From Cyclospora cayetanensis (taxonomy: Eukaryota; Apicomplexa; Conoidasida; Eucoccidiorida; Eimeriidae), in assembly GCF_002999335.1 (NCBI RefSeq), contig NW_020312036.1, forward strand, positions 973,063 to 1,037,062: a DNA stretch of 64,000 nucleotides, in the 5' to 3' direction. Of the stretch, positions 37,201-49,511 are shown one piece after another (the first letter of the stretch is position 1; each line of letters starts with the position of its first letter). A model generated the notes under the pieces. It ran no database searches. It was given only the letters and a program-made list of their open reading frames with translations, and was not told where the DNA came from. The position numbers and the translations under genes are program-made.

Positions 37201-37726
37201 GGCGCCGCCTATGACCTATCGCAGAAAGAGAGACCGACATCTCCGCTGCCTGAGCTTGCTCCCTTCTTTGTTACTCTTATTCTCTTTTTCTTCCTTTTCG
37301 AGGAGACTCTTTGCCGTGGGCTGCGTTTCCATCGCCCTCTGCTTCCCGTAGGCCACGCCAGGCTGAGAGGGAGGGCAGGCATCACGGGCTGCTTACCGCT
37401 TTCAACTGCTGTGGAGGGACGGCCGCTGCAGAGCGGAGCGAGACATTGATTCTCTTCAAGACTGAAGAAAACCTCTAATTTGTGCTGCTTTTCACCTATT
37501 CTCGACCCTCCGAAACGCAGCAACCCTCCACTGTATGTATATATGCCACCCAAATCCACTGCCTTCTGCGCCTTCTTCTGGTGTGTCTTCCTCGCCTCAC
37601 AAGTCCTTGCCGCCCTCCTTGCAGCTTCTTTTCCAGTGAAGACACATCTGTGCAAGCACCTCGTTCCTGCGCCTTGAGGCAGAGGGCCTTCAACTAGCCG
37701 CGCTGTAGACACCAACCTTTTCAGAG

Positions 37727-37757
<31 letters not shown>

Positions 37758-38468
37758 AAGAGAGAGAGAGAAAAAGAGAGCGTCCGAGTAGCCACCGGCA
37801 CACTGCCTTTCCCGCTATACTTGGAGGGCAGGAGGCTGCAACAGTGGGGGCTAACAAACAGTTTCCTTCGGGCCCCTCTCCCTTCCCCTGGACGTGTATG
37901 CTCCTTCTCATTTGCTCTCTCTCTGTCTACCTCTCTGTACGTCATTGTGTGCCAGTGACTAGAGGAACAAGATCCTACATCCTCTTTCTCACCATCTTGC
38001 TTCCCCATTTCCCCCCCCCCCCCTCATTCCCTTATATCCCGCTTTGTGCGTGCATATATTTATATACGTGGGTTTCTGTATGTGCGCCTCTGGGATACCG
38101 CCACAAGCGTTGCTGATCAGCCAAAGACTGTAGCTAGCCACACACATATACGGACATACATACACACACACACATACATTCACAGCTACGCGTTCTTCAG
38201 CGACTGCGCGTGTTTCTGTTTATTCTTCTTCTTGCCGGCAAACCGCCTGCCTCGTCGGACTGGACGTGCAACCACGGGAGCAAGAGAGAGAAAGAGATAT
38301 CCCTATAGAAGGCGAGGGAGAGAGGCGAGACTGAGAGCGCCTTTTCCGCCCGTTTTTGCTGTTTTCCCCGCAGTCTGCGGCGAATCAAGGTCTTGTTTTT
38401 TTCAGGGTGCCCTCATGACAGCGGCTTCACGACATTTAGGGGTCTAGGCACGTCCTCTACGTCAACTC
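34245..38468. other. Long gene-poor stretch with simple repeats
   Basis: About 4.2 kb. 34800-37000 is a repeat-poor block without coding signals. A run TGCATGCATGCAT sits at 34371-34383, downstream of the Rab gene. 37000-38468 is richer in pyrimidines and simple repeats and is probably the promoter and leader of the ApiAP2 gene, perhaps with an untranslated exon. Confidence 0.4.
37723..37780. repeat. GA-rich purine tract
   Basis: (GA)n with GAAA interruptions, about 0.7 kb before the ApiAP2 start. Confidence 0.9.
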
Positions 38469-38642
38469 ATGGCAGACTGTCGGGCGGCTCTAAGGCACAG
38501 CTGCGGCAGTAGGCCACATGCACATTCTTCTCGAGCCATGTTGAAGCCTTCCGCCGCTGCACCCTGTGTTTTCGCACGGAACGTCGCCGACTGTGCGGCT
38601 GCAGCGGCTGCTCCTGCGCTGTCTCTCCGTAAGCAGCAACAA

Positions 38643-38674
<32 letters not shown>

Positions 38675-40655
38675 GCAGCAGCAGCATCAGCTACTGCTTC
38701 CCCTGGCCGAGGAACAACGCATGTTGCGGCTACCTCTCGCCATTCCTGAGTCGCATCCTCCTCCGCATGCCTGTGCAGCGTACAGCACCATGATGGAAAT
38801 GCCTCTGGAGGCTCCTGTTGCTGCGGGGGGAGCTCACGGATGCAAGCCACCACTGGCGATCGGCGGAAGTTGCGCTGCACGCGCTCCTAGCCGCGATGTC
38901 GACAGCTTCCCGAGCGAAGCCCTTTGTGCCTCCCCCACCTGCCCCTCGCTGAAGGCAAACGCGACTCCGTCTACGCTTCCTCCTCCTTCTGCAGCAGCAG
39001 CTTTCGTCCACGTAGCCGCGGCAGGCTGTCACGACACTGCGGAAGCCTCCACGACGACTGCACCTGCAAGGGCGGCGAGAACTGCACATTGCAGGGAAAA
39101 GATTCCTGGAGGGGAGGAAGACTCGTACTGCCTCCGCGCCTTGCAGCTGCTGCTCTCCGATATCTTGGGGGTTGTTGCGATGTTGCGACCAGCAGGAAGC
39201 TCCGCACTGCCTCGGGGAGTCGCTGCAGCGGTGGCTCGCGCACGAAAGGCTGCGCAAGTTGCCTTGCTTTCCAGGGAAAGGACTAGCAGAGCTAACAGCA
39301 TTAGCAACAGTGCAACCATAGCCGCTGCGCTGGCTGCTGCCGCGAATACTGCGGCAATCGTGATCGAGCAGAGGAACCCTCAGTTTGCCTTCCATCAGTT
39401 TACAGTGCTCGCTGCGTCTTCTTTCCAGCAGGTTGCACCCTACGTCACGAACTACTTGCAGGAGCTCCTCAAAGTGCTGGAGCAGCGGCGTCCTCTTCTC
39501 CGACTGCTGCGCGCACGCGAGGCGAAAGGGCACTGTGAAAGCGAGGGAAAGGCGACCACGGCTACAGCCTCCTCGCCCCCCCCAGAAGTCGAGACAGACA
39601 ACCTCAAGCTGCTCTTGCAAGTCTTCTTGGCGTACTGCCCAGCTTCCATGCTGGATTCGGTGTGCGACAAGCTGGCTGCTGCATATGCGGAGGCGCTGCT
39701 TGGCGAGACTTCCCTGCTCCTGCTGCTGCAGGGAAGTCTCGCCAGTGCTTCTGCTTCTGCAGAAGAACAAGCAGCAGCAGCAGGTGAAGGAGAAGGAGGT
39801 GGGCGAGGCGTCTCAGGAGACTTGTTCGGGGGGAAGGGCACGCAAGGCGCAGAAATCTCCGCCGCTGAGCAAGGAGGGAGCGCTCTGGTAGCGCCTTCGG
39901 AGACGGCAGCAAGCGTGGTATCACCGACCCCCCCAACCAGCTTGGAAGGCAGCGCAAAGCTTTCGCAGTCTCTCGCACGGCCTCTGAATGACGCAGTTGC
40001 AGTCTCCGTCGCTGCGCTGTTAGATCAGCGCTGTTTTCTAAGGCGTCTGGCATCCTCCATAGATTGGAGTTTTTTGGCGTCCGAATCCGCAGCGGCAGCC
40101 GCAGCAAGCGCAAGAGCAAGAGCGATTCCGCGCACGGCGGATGCTGCTGGTACAGAGGCTATGCCCGACGCTGTTGCCGCTGACAGCAGCAGTTCGTCGC
40201 ATGCGATCAAGACAGCCCGCAGGAGGAGCCATCAAGCTTTGGAAGACTCGGCGTTGACTGTTGCTCTAAGGGATGCATACACCAGCGCCAGCTGCCTTTA
40301 TGATACGGAGATGATGCCGCCTGCCCCTCCCGACGATGCACCTCGTGAACGAGCTTGCAAAACATCTGCTGCAGCAGTGCCATGTGCGCAACCTGCAGAT
40401 ACAGGCGAAGGTGTGTTGCAACAGGAGCAACGCATGCTGCTTAGCGTCCCGCTGCCCTGCCCGCGTCTTAAGGAATCTGAGGATGCTGTCAGAGCAGTCT
40501 CCAGTAGTAGAAGTCAGCCTCAGCAGCAGCATCAGAAGCCTCAGCAGAGCGGTCATAAGGCACAAGAATTGGTGCCTCCAGGGAAGAAAGGTGTGGACAT
40601 GCTGGAAGACGTGTTTGTATCACCTGGGGAGGCCGTCGTGGAGCTTACGGATGCT

Positions 40656-40691
<36 letters not shown>

Positions 40692-42632
40692 CAGCTGTTG
40701 CGTGCCTTGGGTTCCCTCGAGTTGCCTCCTTTTTTGTTGCAGTCTTCTTCTTCCTTTTCCCGCAGCGCGTCTCCGTCTGCGGGAATTCTCTGTAGCAGCA
40801 GCGAGGAGGCGTCGACAGACATTGCGCACGCTCCAGCGGCTGGCGACACGGCGGAGTGCACGCAGAACGGCGTTTCTGAGGGGAGCCTTGTCGAGGGAGG
40901 AGGGGCTGCAGGCTTAGCGACTGTCGCGAAGACACCAGGCAGCAGCACATCCTTCTCGCGTCCTTCATGGCCGCTGCGGCAGAAGGAAAGCCTCGGGGGG
41001 GGGGGCAGTTTGCCGACGCTGTTGCAAGCCTTGTCGGAGACTCCCGAGGGCTTTGGTGTGCTGCCCGGCTGCCGCAGAGTGGGGGGGGGCGGCGTTTCTT
41101 CGCCATGTGAGCGGAAGGATCTGGCAGCGAGTGTTGGAGGGAGTGCCGCTGCTGGGTGTTGTTCGGATCGTCGCGCTTCGACGGAGGACAGAGCGCCTAG
41201 GGGGGCTCTGCGAGAAGAATCGAGCAGTGCCGCTGCGGAGGAGGATATTGCAACGCGAAAGGCCACTCTGGTGTCTTTCCTCATGTCTCTCCTGCCGGAA
41301 AGTGGCAGCTACACGCCAGCGGGAGGCTTGGGGGGTCGCGAGGCATCGACAGCTGCCGCGGCTTCCGCAGCGTCTTTGCACGAGACAGGACGGCTGGCGG
41401 AAGAGTGCGAGGGCAGCAGCAGCGGCAAGGGTGTGGGGACGCAAGCCTTGCTGTGCAGCTTGCAAGATCACTTGATGCGATACGGGCCGGAGGAGAGTGG
41501 GGGGGGGGTGCCGCCAGCCAAGCAGCTCCACGACGCAGTCATGGCGACGACTGCGGGGGGAAGGCGCAGCAGAAATGGGGTCGCACAGCACGTCAGTCGG
41601 GGGGGAGGGGGAGGCGCTCCGTGGAAATCGGAGGGTACTCTCCCGCATAGTTCAGTAGGGGGTCCATCCGTTAGCAGGGACCGCCTGTTAACAGCCTCTC
41701 TGAAACGCGAGTTGCTGCCTTCCTTACCCTCCCCCCCCCCCGAAGAGGGAGCAGCTCCAGGTGCACTGGGCTGTCGGCTGTCGGACGCCGACTCGGCAAC
41801 AAGCCTCAAGGGGCTACGCGGACAGCAGCAGCATGCGCATGCAGGGGTTCTGCTGCGGCAGTCTGCAGCTGCTGCACTGCCTGAAGGAGCGACGGGATCC
41901 GGAGAGCACTTGGGAACTGAAGCAGAGGCTGCCGGTACAGGCTCGGGGGGTGGGGGCAGTTACTCCTCCGTTGGGGAGTCTGTTAATACTCCCGAAGAGG
42001 ATCTCTTCGGGGGTTCCGCAGCGGTGGTCTCTGCGCCTGCCAATGCTCAACTGCTGTACCGCAGCACTATTAGCGGCGTTGTTTATGACAAATCCGGGCA
42101 GAAGTGGACGGCCAGGTGGAGTGAGTATGGGAGGCAACACAAAAAGACGTTTGCGACTGCTAAATACGGTTTTTTGCATGCGAAGAAAAGGGCAGAGGCG
42201 TGCCGCTTGGAAGCGAGCCGCCTTATGCGGGAAGGGCAAGGGAGGGCTCTCGCAGCGGCCGCTCGACTTGCACAGGTTGGTGGGAATCTTCAACCGGAGA
42301 CTGGGACTGGAGGATCTCGTGCTGCTTTCTCTGGACTTGCCCTCTCAGCAGCCGCGACGCAGCATGCAGTGCAGGGAAGAGAGGCCTCCGCCGTCGAGGC
42401 GGAGCAACAACAGCAGCAGCAGCTCGTGCAACAAGAAGCGCAGCAGCCGCTGCAGCAACAGCAAGGACAGCAGCAGTTGCAGCAATTGCGCGAGAAGGAG
42501 GGAGTTAAAAAAGCGGTCGTGGCAGACCTGACGCCTCAGGCGGTGTTAGCGGAGGCTCAGCTGCACGGCCCATGTGCAGCAGCTCCCCCTTTGAAGCGCA
42601 GGAGACATAAAGCTTTACCGGGGGATGTGTGA
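38469..42632 (+). CDS. ApiAP2-family transcription factor with one AP2 domain near the C-terminus
   Basis: One exon of 1387 codons. A single AP2 DNA-binding domain lies at about residues 1202-1256. It starts SGVVYDKSGQKWTARWSEYG and continues KTFATAKYGFLHAKKRAEA, with the expected Trp residues, beta strands and amphipathic helix. Low-complexity blocks surround it: poly-Gln at about 56-74, poly-Ser at 728-740, Gly/Ser-rich runs, and a Gln-rich C-terminal region. Two helical, less repetitive segments (about 215-340 and 378-415, including FLAYCPASMLDSVCDKLAA) look conserved and might include an ACDC-type domain, but I cannot establish this. The protein probably acts in the nucleus as a stage-specific regulator, as known for ApiAP2 proteins. 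Introns near the 5' end cannot be excluded because the leader region is long. Confidence 0.85.
38632..38692 (+). repeat. CAG/CAA run encoding poly-Gln in the ApiAP2 gene
   Basis: About 18 consecutive Gln codons of mixed CAG and CAA, interrupted once by a His codon. Confidence 0.95.
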
Positions 42633-43219
42633 AGACGACCTGTAGGGGACGTGTGGCAGCCTTCTTCTAAAGGCCTGTTGTGCGTAAGCTCCCTTGGTCT
42701 CAGGCTCTCATGGGCAAAAGCAGCGAAGCAGAAGGAAGGAAGCCCGTGGTGTTTTGTGGAATCATGCCACCTGCACGTACATACATAAATACATCCATAG
42801 ATGCATACATATACATACACATACATTACATATATACATATATATACATACATATGCATATATACATACATATACATATACATTTATAGATACATACACT
42901 GGCTTGTGAGCCGAATGAGAGGGCTGCGCTTCTGCCTCGGCAACACGTGTTACAGGGGCGTGTTGTTGTTGCGGGATGAGTGGATTTAGCGTAAGCGACT
43001 GGTTACGAACTACGGATTTTAAAGCACTGTGCTTGGAGGGCTGCTGCTTTTGCCAGGTAGAACCGAGGTCAGCATGCACACAGCAATGCGGTCGCACCCG
43101 GTTATTTTTACCGAAAATATCAATCACCATGAGCGCGTCTACACTGAGGCGTGGCCGCAGCTGCACTCAACAGCAGTGCTCGCTGGTCATGGCGAAGGGT
43201 GGTTCTCATTCTTAACACC
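42633..43219. other. 3' flank of the ApiAP2 gene with an ACATA microsatellite
   Basis: No supported gene. It includes the tract at 42775-42897. A Met with a good context at 43129 opens a frame that ends at 43215 and might be a leader exon of the small candidate gene to the right. Confidence 0.4.
42775..42897. repeat. ACATA/TATACA simple repeat
   Basis: Degenerate tandem TACATA/ACATAT units over about 120 bases. Confidence 0.9.
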
Positions 43220-43783
43220 ATGTTTATGGGTGGAAGACTCCTGCCCTTCGAGTCTTCAGAGAGGCAACGGACTCGAATTTTCCTTTCCCGCTTGACGCTC
43301 AACGCTTTATGGTTATCTTCGCGTTCCCCCGGCCATGTGGTGCAGCTGGCTGCAAAAACTCCGACGCATGCCCCGCTCGTGAGTCCTCGTGTGCCGGCTT
43401 GGGGCGTCCATATGCACTAAGGGAGGCGTTTCCTTCTCAGTGGTCGCTGTCGAGGAAGCGCAGAGATGCTGCGTTCTTGTGGGAGAGCGCTTTTATCTTC
43501 TGCTGGATTGAAGAGGCCTTCACTGTCCGCGGATGCCTCTTCGTGTCAGCGATGCAACAAGCTATCTGGCGCGGTGGTAGGGCCCCCTCCCCTCCTCTTT
43601 GGGGGGGCCCTTGAGGGTCCCACAGATGAACGCCCCATAAATAGATATATATATATATTTATATACATATTTATATGCATATTTATAGCTGGAGGTGCAT
43701 GTGCTTTGCTTGTTCTGGCAGTTGGCATTGGATGGGGGGATGTGCTGCTGCTCGTGGATGGCAGCGAGGGAAGGTGCTCGTGA
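43220..43783 (+). CDS. Weak candidate small gene, function unknown
   Basis: Three segments join in phase with good splice sites: 43220-43378 (donor GTGAGT), 43441-43576 (acceptor CTTCTCAG, donor GTAGGG one base further in frame), and 43722-43783 (acceptor TTCTGGCAG), giving 118 residues. The product begins MFMGGRLLPFESSERQR, has an aromatic stretch AFLWESAFIFCWIEEAF, and ends LLLVDGSEGRCS. I recognise no family. The case rests only on splice phase and amino-acid composition, so this may be chance. The true start may lie further left. Confidence 0.3.
43639..43688. repeat. TA-rich simple repeat
   Basis: TATATATATTTATATACATATTTATATGC-like units. If the candidate gene at 43220 is real, this tract lies in its second intron. 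Confidence 0.85.
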
Positions 43784-46271
43784 TTAAATGCGCCTATTAT
43801 TACCCACTTTCGTATACTGGTGGTGATGCAGCAGCGGTAAGCAGGCAGCTTCTTTGGATCTTTGTCTGCCACGCGCCGCCGAAAGTCTTTTTTGTTTTGT
43901 GGCCTCTTTGGTATAGCACCAGAGGGTTTAGTCCGAATATAAGGAATACGCGTTTTTCAGTGTGTGCTGCTCAACACTTTCCGCCCGCGTCCACCGTGAG
44001 TCTGCACTAAACCAAACCGTGCCTGGTTTCTTAATAACGCACTTGGCGTTGCCACATATTGCATGTAAAGTGAGCATCATGCCCGTCACACTTTTAGGTT
44101 CTTGAGATAACAGGCCTAGTCCGGCTTTCCACGGCACGTTTTCCTAGACGCTTTTGCGTAGCTGTGCAATGAGGCTCCAGCATGACGTAGTGGTAGAGAA
44201 AGTATGGGAAGCGCAAAGCTATCTACCTCTTGTGATGATGACCAAAAGCGCATTGCGCCATGCCGTACAGCAAATGCTTCATGCCAAAGCGTACCGGTAG
44301 ACGCATTCGATCTTGCACCATCAAGTAAACTCATCCCACAAGCTAATATATTGTAGAAACAGCGACTAGTAGTCCTCGCGTTTCGCCTGCCTGTTTGCTC
44401 ATTATTAGAGGCGGTACTGGGCGGGTGTCAGTCTGTGTAGTACTCCTCGAAGCACATGCAAGTGCTAGCGCAGACACCCCACATAGGAAACGGCTTCTAC
44501 GTAGTTTTCATGCTTCTTCGCAACATAGAGAGCTCCAGAGCGCAGTAAACTGCAGCAGGATACGCGGTACACCTGGATAAAGCGTTTTCTGTGCATGCCT
44601 ACAAGCAGTGTCTCTATACCTTAGCCAAGAAGTCATTAAATGTGCAGGCGTCTCTCTACGCCTTCAAGAGGCAGCCGTTAAAACGTGTCCAGTATGTGCA
44701 TGAAGGAGCGGGGGAAACCTTCGGGTTGCCAGCTTGCCTAAGAAAAGTGAAAGCAGAAAGCAGGAGTTACCTCTTTGCATGATTTGCTTCTTCGATTAAC
44801 CTACTGATGAATTTCGTGCAAACTAGGTATTTTTGATAAAAGAGCTTGTGTGCCAGTTCCTGTACACGTTTTTGTCTGATATGTCATGAGCTGTTCCGAT
44901 TATACAATACTACTGAACTTAATCATGTAGGGTAACCACTTAGGCAGGTCAACGTTAGACGGCTTTAAAAAGGATATTGGTAGGATGGAGGCAAAAAATG
45001 CTTCTCATGATGTATACCGAAAGACCCCAGGTTTCTCTCGCACCGGTGAATATAGCTCTTATTGAACTCTAGGATCCATGCTTTAACTGAGTAGAAGAAA
45101 CAAATTAGTGAAGGCCAGGTTGCCCAGCAGTCTCACATGCATCAAAGTCTGACTGCTTCTTCCTTGATTCAGTAGTTTATTACCAATTGATCGCGTGGGA
45201 CAAAACAAGTGTTTTTATCTTGCACGTGGAACCAGAGTACAAGTAGAAAATTTTGGCTTACAGGTTCACGTGGTTCGTCTCCAGCGGCTCCCCTACCCTT
45301 GGACAAGCACGCAGGACCTTAATTGTCGTGATTGGATTCTTGAGTGGAAGGTTTGGGCGTGTATCCATGCTTTATGCAAGGAGCTGCCTCTTGAACGCAA
45401 GCCAACAAGGAAAACCGGCACACCGTGGCGCTTCTGCATTATACTTATTTTGCGCTGGATAGCGGTAGGTTATCCTCTTTTTTTGCACTATCTGCTTTCG
45501 TGGCGTGTTAACCGCGTAGAGGCACACTACCAGTGAAATCAAAAGCTTCAGGAGAATTGCGCTTTCAGTGTACGCGCACAAGCACACGCATAAAAGGCTA
45601 CTCGCACGCATAACAAACTACGTGTCTCATCCTTATCGTATGTAGTGCAGCGTCCTTTTCAGTGCTTACTAGGGGGTTGTGACGAGAAAATCGGTCTGTG
45701 CACACCGTTCAGGTTCTGGCCCGCTAATCACCCTCCTTGGGTTGTTAGATGGAGGAGCGACTTCAGCGCCTGCGCTCTATATCACCCAGTGTGCTTCTTA
45801 TGCGCTAGTAGAATACAGCTCTCTAACATGGCACTCTGTAGCATCTCTACATGCACCTCTTTGTAGACGCGTTTGTGAGCGCGACAAGGACCACCTTTTT
45901 ATTAGCCCGTTGTGTGAGCGTGCGCGTGTGTGTATGCTTTTATGAGCGTTCATGTCTGCCTCTGGCTCTCTCTGTGTCTGCTGGTGGGCTGTGTAGGTAT
46001 AAACTTGTGGTATGTCAACACACCGGACAATGGTTGTTTTCCCCCGCGGGATTCTGAATCAGTAATTTTCACAGAAGAGCCAGAAACGCGAACTTTGAAA
46101 AAGTGATAGTATTTAACAACTTCCTGGGGTTTCAAATGTATGCTGACCTATCGCAGACAAAGTACATTGCGGTTGCTTGGAGTCGCCGCTAGACCAGACG
46201 GATTCCCGAGCATCGAATGTGTCCCACTTTGTCCAGAAGCGCTTCCACTAACCGCAGAGCTTTGTGGCAAT
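43784..46271. other. Repeat-poor intergenic block
   Basis: About 2.5 kb. A plus-strand frame of 113 codons at 45195-45536 shows no motif, and nothing around it suggests splicing. No CAG repeats, mobile-element ends or RNA genes seen. Confidence 0.4.
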
Positions 46272-49261
46272 TCAAAATGGATATTCTGATACAAAATGCC
46301 GCGCATGCGAAGGTAGTGTGTTGTGGTCACACGGCTTGTCTGCTACAGGGCTCTGCACGTTGCCGCTACTTCGGCAGCTTTCTGCGCTGCTCTGGCTGCT
46401 GGTGCAGCTCCGTTCGGCGCGTTCCCACACGCCTGCTTTTTCTGGCCGTATCAAGGGTTCGGGCAATTTTCTCGGAAACTGACGTTTCTCCCGATACTCC
46501 TGGTGGAGGGGAGATTTCTCGGGATGCCACGGGGTGCAGGATTGCGGTGCCCCTTGCTCTGATGCTTCACTGTAAGCTGGCTCCTCAGAGCAGCTGTCGT
46601 GATGAGTGACTAAAGACCACGGCTGATACTGAGAGCTGCCGCTACAGGTGATGGTAGTGCAAGAACTCGGATAATTCGGGAGACTGCTTGGAAATCCATC
46701 TTGCCATGGAGAGACGCATGGAAGGTCTTGGGAGGACCTAGGGGCAGCGTGATGCAGCGAATCTAAGCCCCTGGATTTTCGTTCCTGCTCCTGATGTGCT
46801 GCATGCTCCTTCGCTGAAGGCAGCTTGATCGCCCCACAGCGACGCATGTGCAGCTCGATGTGCATGGACACCTCCTCCGCGGCTGCAAGGAAAGGGAATG
46901 GGCCTCCATTTCGCATAGTTGCGAGTTTGGCACATGGATATCTGCAGGGCAAACCACGCAAACGCGAAAAAATTCGTGGTTCCAAAAAGAACGCTGCACC
47001 AGCCCCGCCGCCACTGTTCAAAACCTCCCGCTGTGTTGCATGCAGCAAGCCCTTGACGGCGTCTACGCTGTGAAGGTGACCGAGGGGCCTAAAAGGCGAG
47101 CTAGGCTGCCTAAATCATGAAGGCAGTGCTGATCGAAATACGCCCTCTATGGCTGCAACACTCCCCGTCCCCGTTCCTGGTGCATCTGCAGCAGCACCGG
47201 CACAGGCAAAGCAGCATGGTGTGCTGTTTCTCCGCTGCCTCTTAGCACGCGTCTGGCCAGGACTCACAAAGCAACAATGCCCTCCTCCGTCTGAGGGGGT
47301 AAGCCGGAGTCGAGAGTATGGAGTATGAGTAAGCGATTATCGCCTGCATTGAGCTGCGGGACGAAGGGGGCAGGCTCTATGGAGCTGTGTAGGCTAGAGG
47401 CATCACAAAAGGAAACCATGCGCAAAGGCACAGCCTGTACCTAAAAGCAGCCAACACTGGAATGTTAGTGAAAAAAAGAGAGCTTCGGCACACAGAGCCT
47501 CAACATGCATGCATGCATGCTTAGGCTCGGTCTCCTTGCGCTCCTACAGACTGGGGGCTTCTCATAAGGAAAAGCCTCCTTGCAAACACCCTTTTGCATG
47601 CGAACCGGTGCCTCTGTGCGTGCTGCCTTCGCCCTAACTCCAGACAGTGCACCTCCAACAGGAAACTTACGAAAGCCGAGCGGCGAGATCTGCCGTGGAT
47701 ACGGCGTCGAGGTGAGCGATGAGGAACTCTTTGCTGTTTCGCACTTCAAGAGATTCTTGGGGACGCAAGATGACACCCGAGTCCACACTGCCCCCTGTAG
47801 CTGCCATAGCGTCAGCCCTATCCGCGTCAGATCTCGATAGACCACGTGACAGATCGCGGCTGCGCGAGCGAGGTGGCTGACAGCTGCGAAAGGCTGCCTG
47901 GAGGTCGTCATCAGAGTCGTCTCCGCTGCTAGCACTCTCTGCTGAGGCTGCAACGGTGCATCGGAGGGGTTTCAGGGGCCGCAAGAACTGCGAAATCACA
48001 ATCTTCCGCAGCGCTGTATGGGGAAGCATGCCGAAGAAAACACTCATCATGGTCCTGAGGGAAGCACCTGCTTCCCACAGGGGGTCGGTGCTGCAGGCGC
48101 ACAGCAAACGCACCAAGGATATCGGTAGGGAACGCTACCCTCGATTGGCCCTTCTTCTGACAGGCGGAAAAAGAAACATTCGTAACACCTCAAGAATTTT
48201 CTCTCAGATGGCACTGGCTGCCACATCACGCCTTCACAGCCTAAAAAGTGAGTTGAGTCCCTCCTGTGTAGCGTTAAGGCAGGCAGGGGCAGGCGAAGAG
48301 AAGAGTCAGCTTTACGTGCTTGCTAAGCGGCTACCGCTCCTCCATTCGAACCAAAGGGTTCACACTGCTAGCAGAACACAGCCGGGGTAGCGTCACGAAA
48401 CGAATGCTGTATGCATGCACCTGGGAAGCGTGTATTAACAGCGATCAGGCTCTTGCGTGACGCACCTGATGAAGGCGTTGCACAGTATGACGCTTTTCAC
48501 CAGATGCGGCCTCATCGCAGCGTAGTGTAATGCCAGAAGACCACCAAGCTCCGCTCCCATCAAATGGATCTCGCGGGTGTTGGAAGTCTTCTTCCTGCTG
48601 GAAGCCGCCTTGGTGTGCTGCTGAGCATGCAGCTGCGACAAAAACGCGTCGAAGCCTGTAAGAAAGCTGCTGAGAGAAGAGAATGCTGGCCACTGCAGGG
48701 AAACCACGTGCAGCCCCTGCGTCGTAAAAGCAAGGAGAGAGAGCGAGCATGTTCATTGCGTTTGCAGCACCTATTCGCGAGGGGCCGCCAGAATAGGCTG
48801 CGCAGCAGGCAAAAAGGTGTCTGCTGAAAGCGGTGGAAGCGCGGGGGGTAGACGGGAGGGGAGGAGAAGAGAACCTTCACCAGGCTTAGATGCGTGCAGA
48901 TATCCCCAAACAAAAGAAACATGCAGGCAAACGGGCACGCAGCTACCCGTTATTCTCTCCGAATGACGAGGGTCACCGTCCCCCCCCCCCGCCGATTTAG
49001 AGACCCCCTGGCGTTTCCACATTGCAGCTCTCTGTTGTGCTTGAGACTAGCGGTGCGCATGCAAGGTGACGCGAAATAAAACACAAAGCAGGAGCTACAA
49101 AAGTGGAGGCAGGCGGGGAGGGGAGAGGAGGACAGGGTACGACGCACTTTATTCTGCAATGCCGAGAGCTGTTGGAAGAAATTGACGGCAGAGCCACAAA
49201 CGCCATGCAGCAGGACCAGCAGAGGATCTGATGGATGCCCGACTTCGAACCAGCGCCACAT
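46272..49261 (-). CDS. Maspardin (SPG21/ACP33) homologue, alpha/beta-hydrolase fold with Glu at the nucleophile position
   Basis: Human maspardin is an endosomal protein of the alpha/beta-hydrolase fold that is thought not to be catalytic. Minus-strand exons keep phase: 49261-49148, 48716-48466, 48090-47671, 47393-47268, 46941-46272. Matches to the family run in order: PLLVLLHGVCGSAVNFFQQL, VSLQWPAFSS, IHLMGAELGGLLA, VKSVILCNAF, GMLPHTALRKIVISQFL, STADLAARLS, and NGGPFPFLAAAEEVSMHIEL near the end of the fold. The nucleophile elbow reads G-A-E-L-G-G (E94, codon 48551-48549), where human maspardin has Ser. Additions are a Ser/Asp/Arg-rich insertion of about 60 residues in exon 3 and a C-terminal extension of about 160 residues. 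The ATG at 49261 starts about 30 residues short of the family, and a frame-compatible acceptor lies just upstream, so an N-terminal exon is probably missing. Intron 3 holds a TGCATGC run. Confidence 0.82.
47504..47520. promoter_or_regulatory. Tandem TGCATGC palindrome
   Basis: Four overlapping GCATGC units inside intron 3 of the maspardin gene. The motif resembles sites bound by some ApiAP2 factors. A role is not shown. Confidence 0.35.
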
Positions 49262-49441
49262 CAAATGCTCGCTAAGTCGCAAAGGCCACGCTCACAAACG
49301 CAAACACGGGTGATGGCTTGCAATTCCCGTTAAAACTGAGGAGGGACCTAGACGGTAGAGCCGTGCATGAGCGACAACTACAGCCATAGAGACAGAGAGA
49401 GAGTGAGAGAGAGACAGAGAGAGACAGAGAAAGAGAGAGAA

Positions 49442-49511
<70 letters not shown>

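Noticed and set aside
38160..38185. Possible CRISPR-like or tandem regulatory array in ACACACATAC runs
   Set aside because: A plain dinucleotide microsatellite without unique spacers.
45195..45536. Plus-strand frame of 113 codons in a repeat-poor block
   Set aside because: No motif, no coding-type composition, and no neighbouring exon. Considered as a transposon fragment, but no transposase or reverse-transcriptase motif is present.
49240..49250. tRNA-like TTCGAA loop sequence
   Set aside because: It lies in the first maspardin exon (codons for Trp-Phe-Glu-Val), and no cloverleaf arms can be formed around it.
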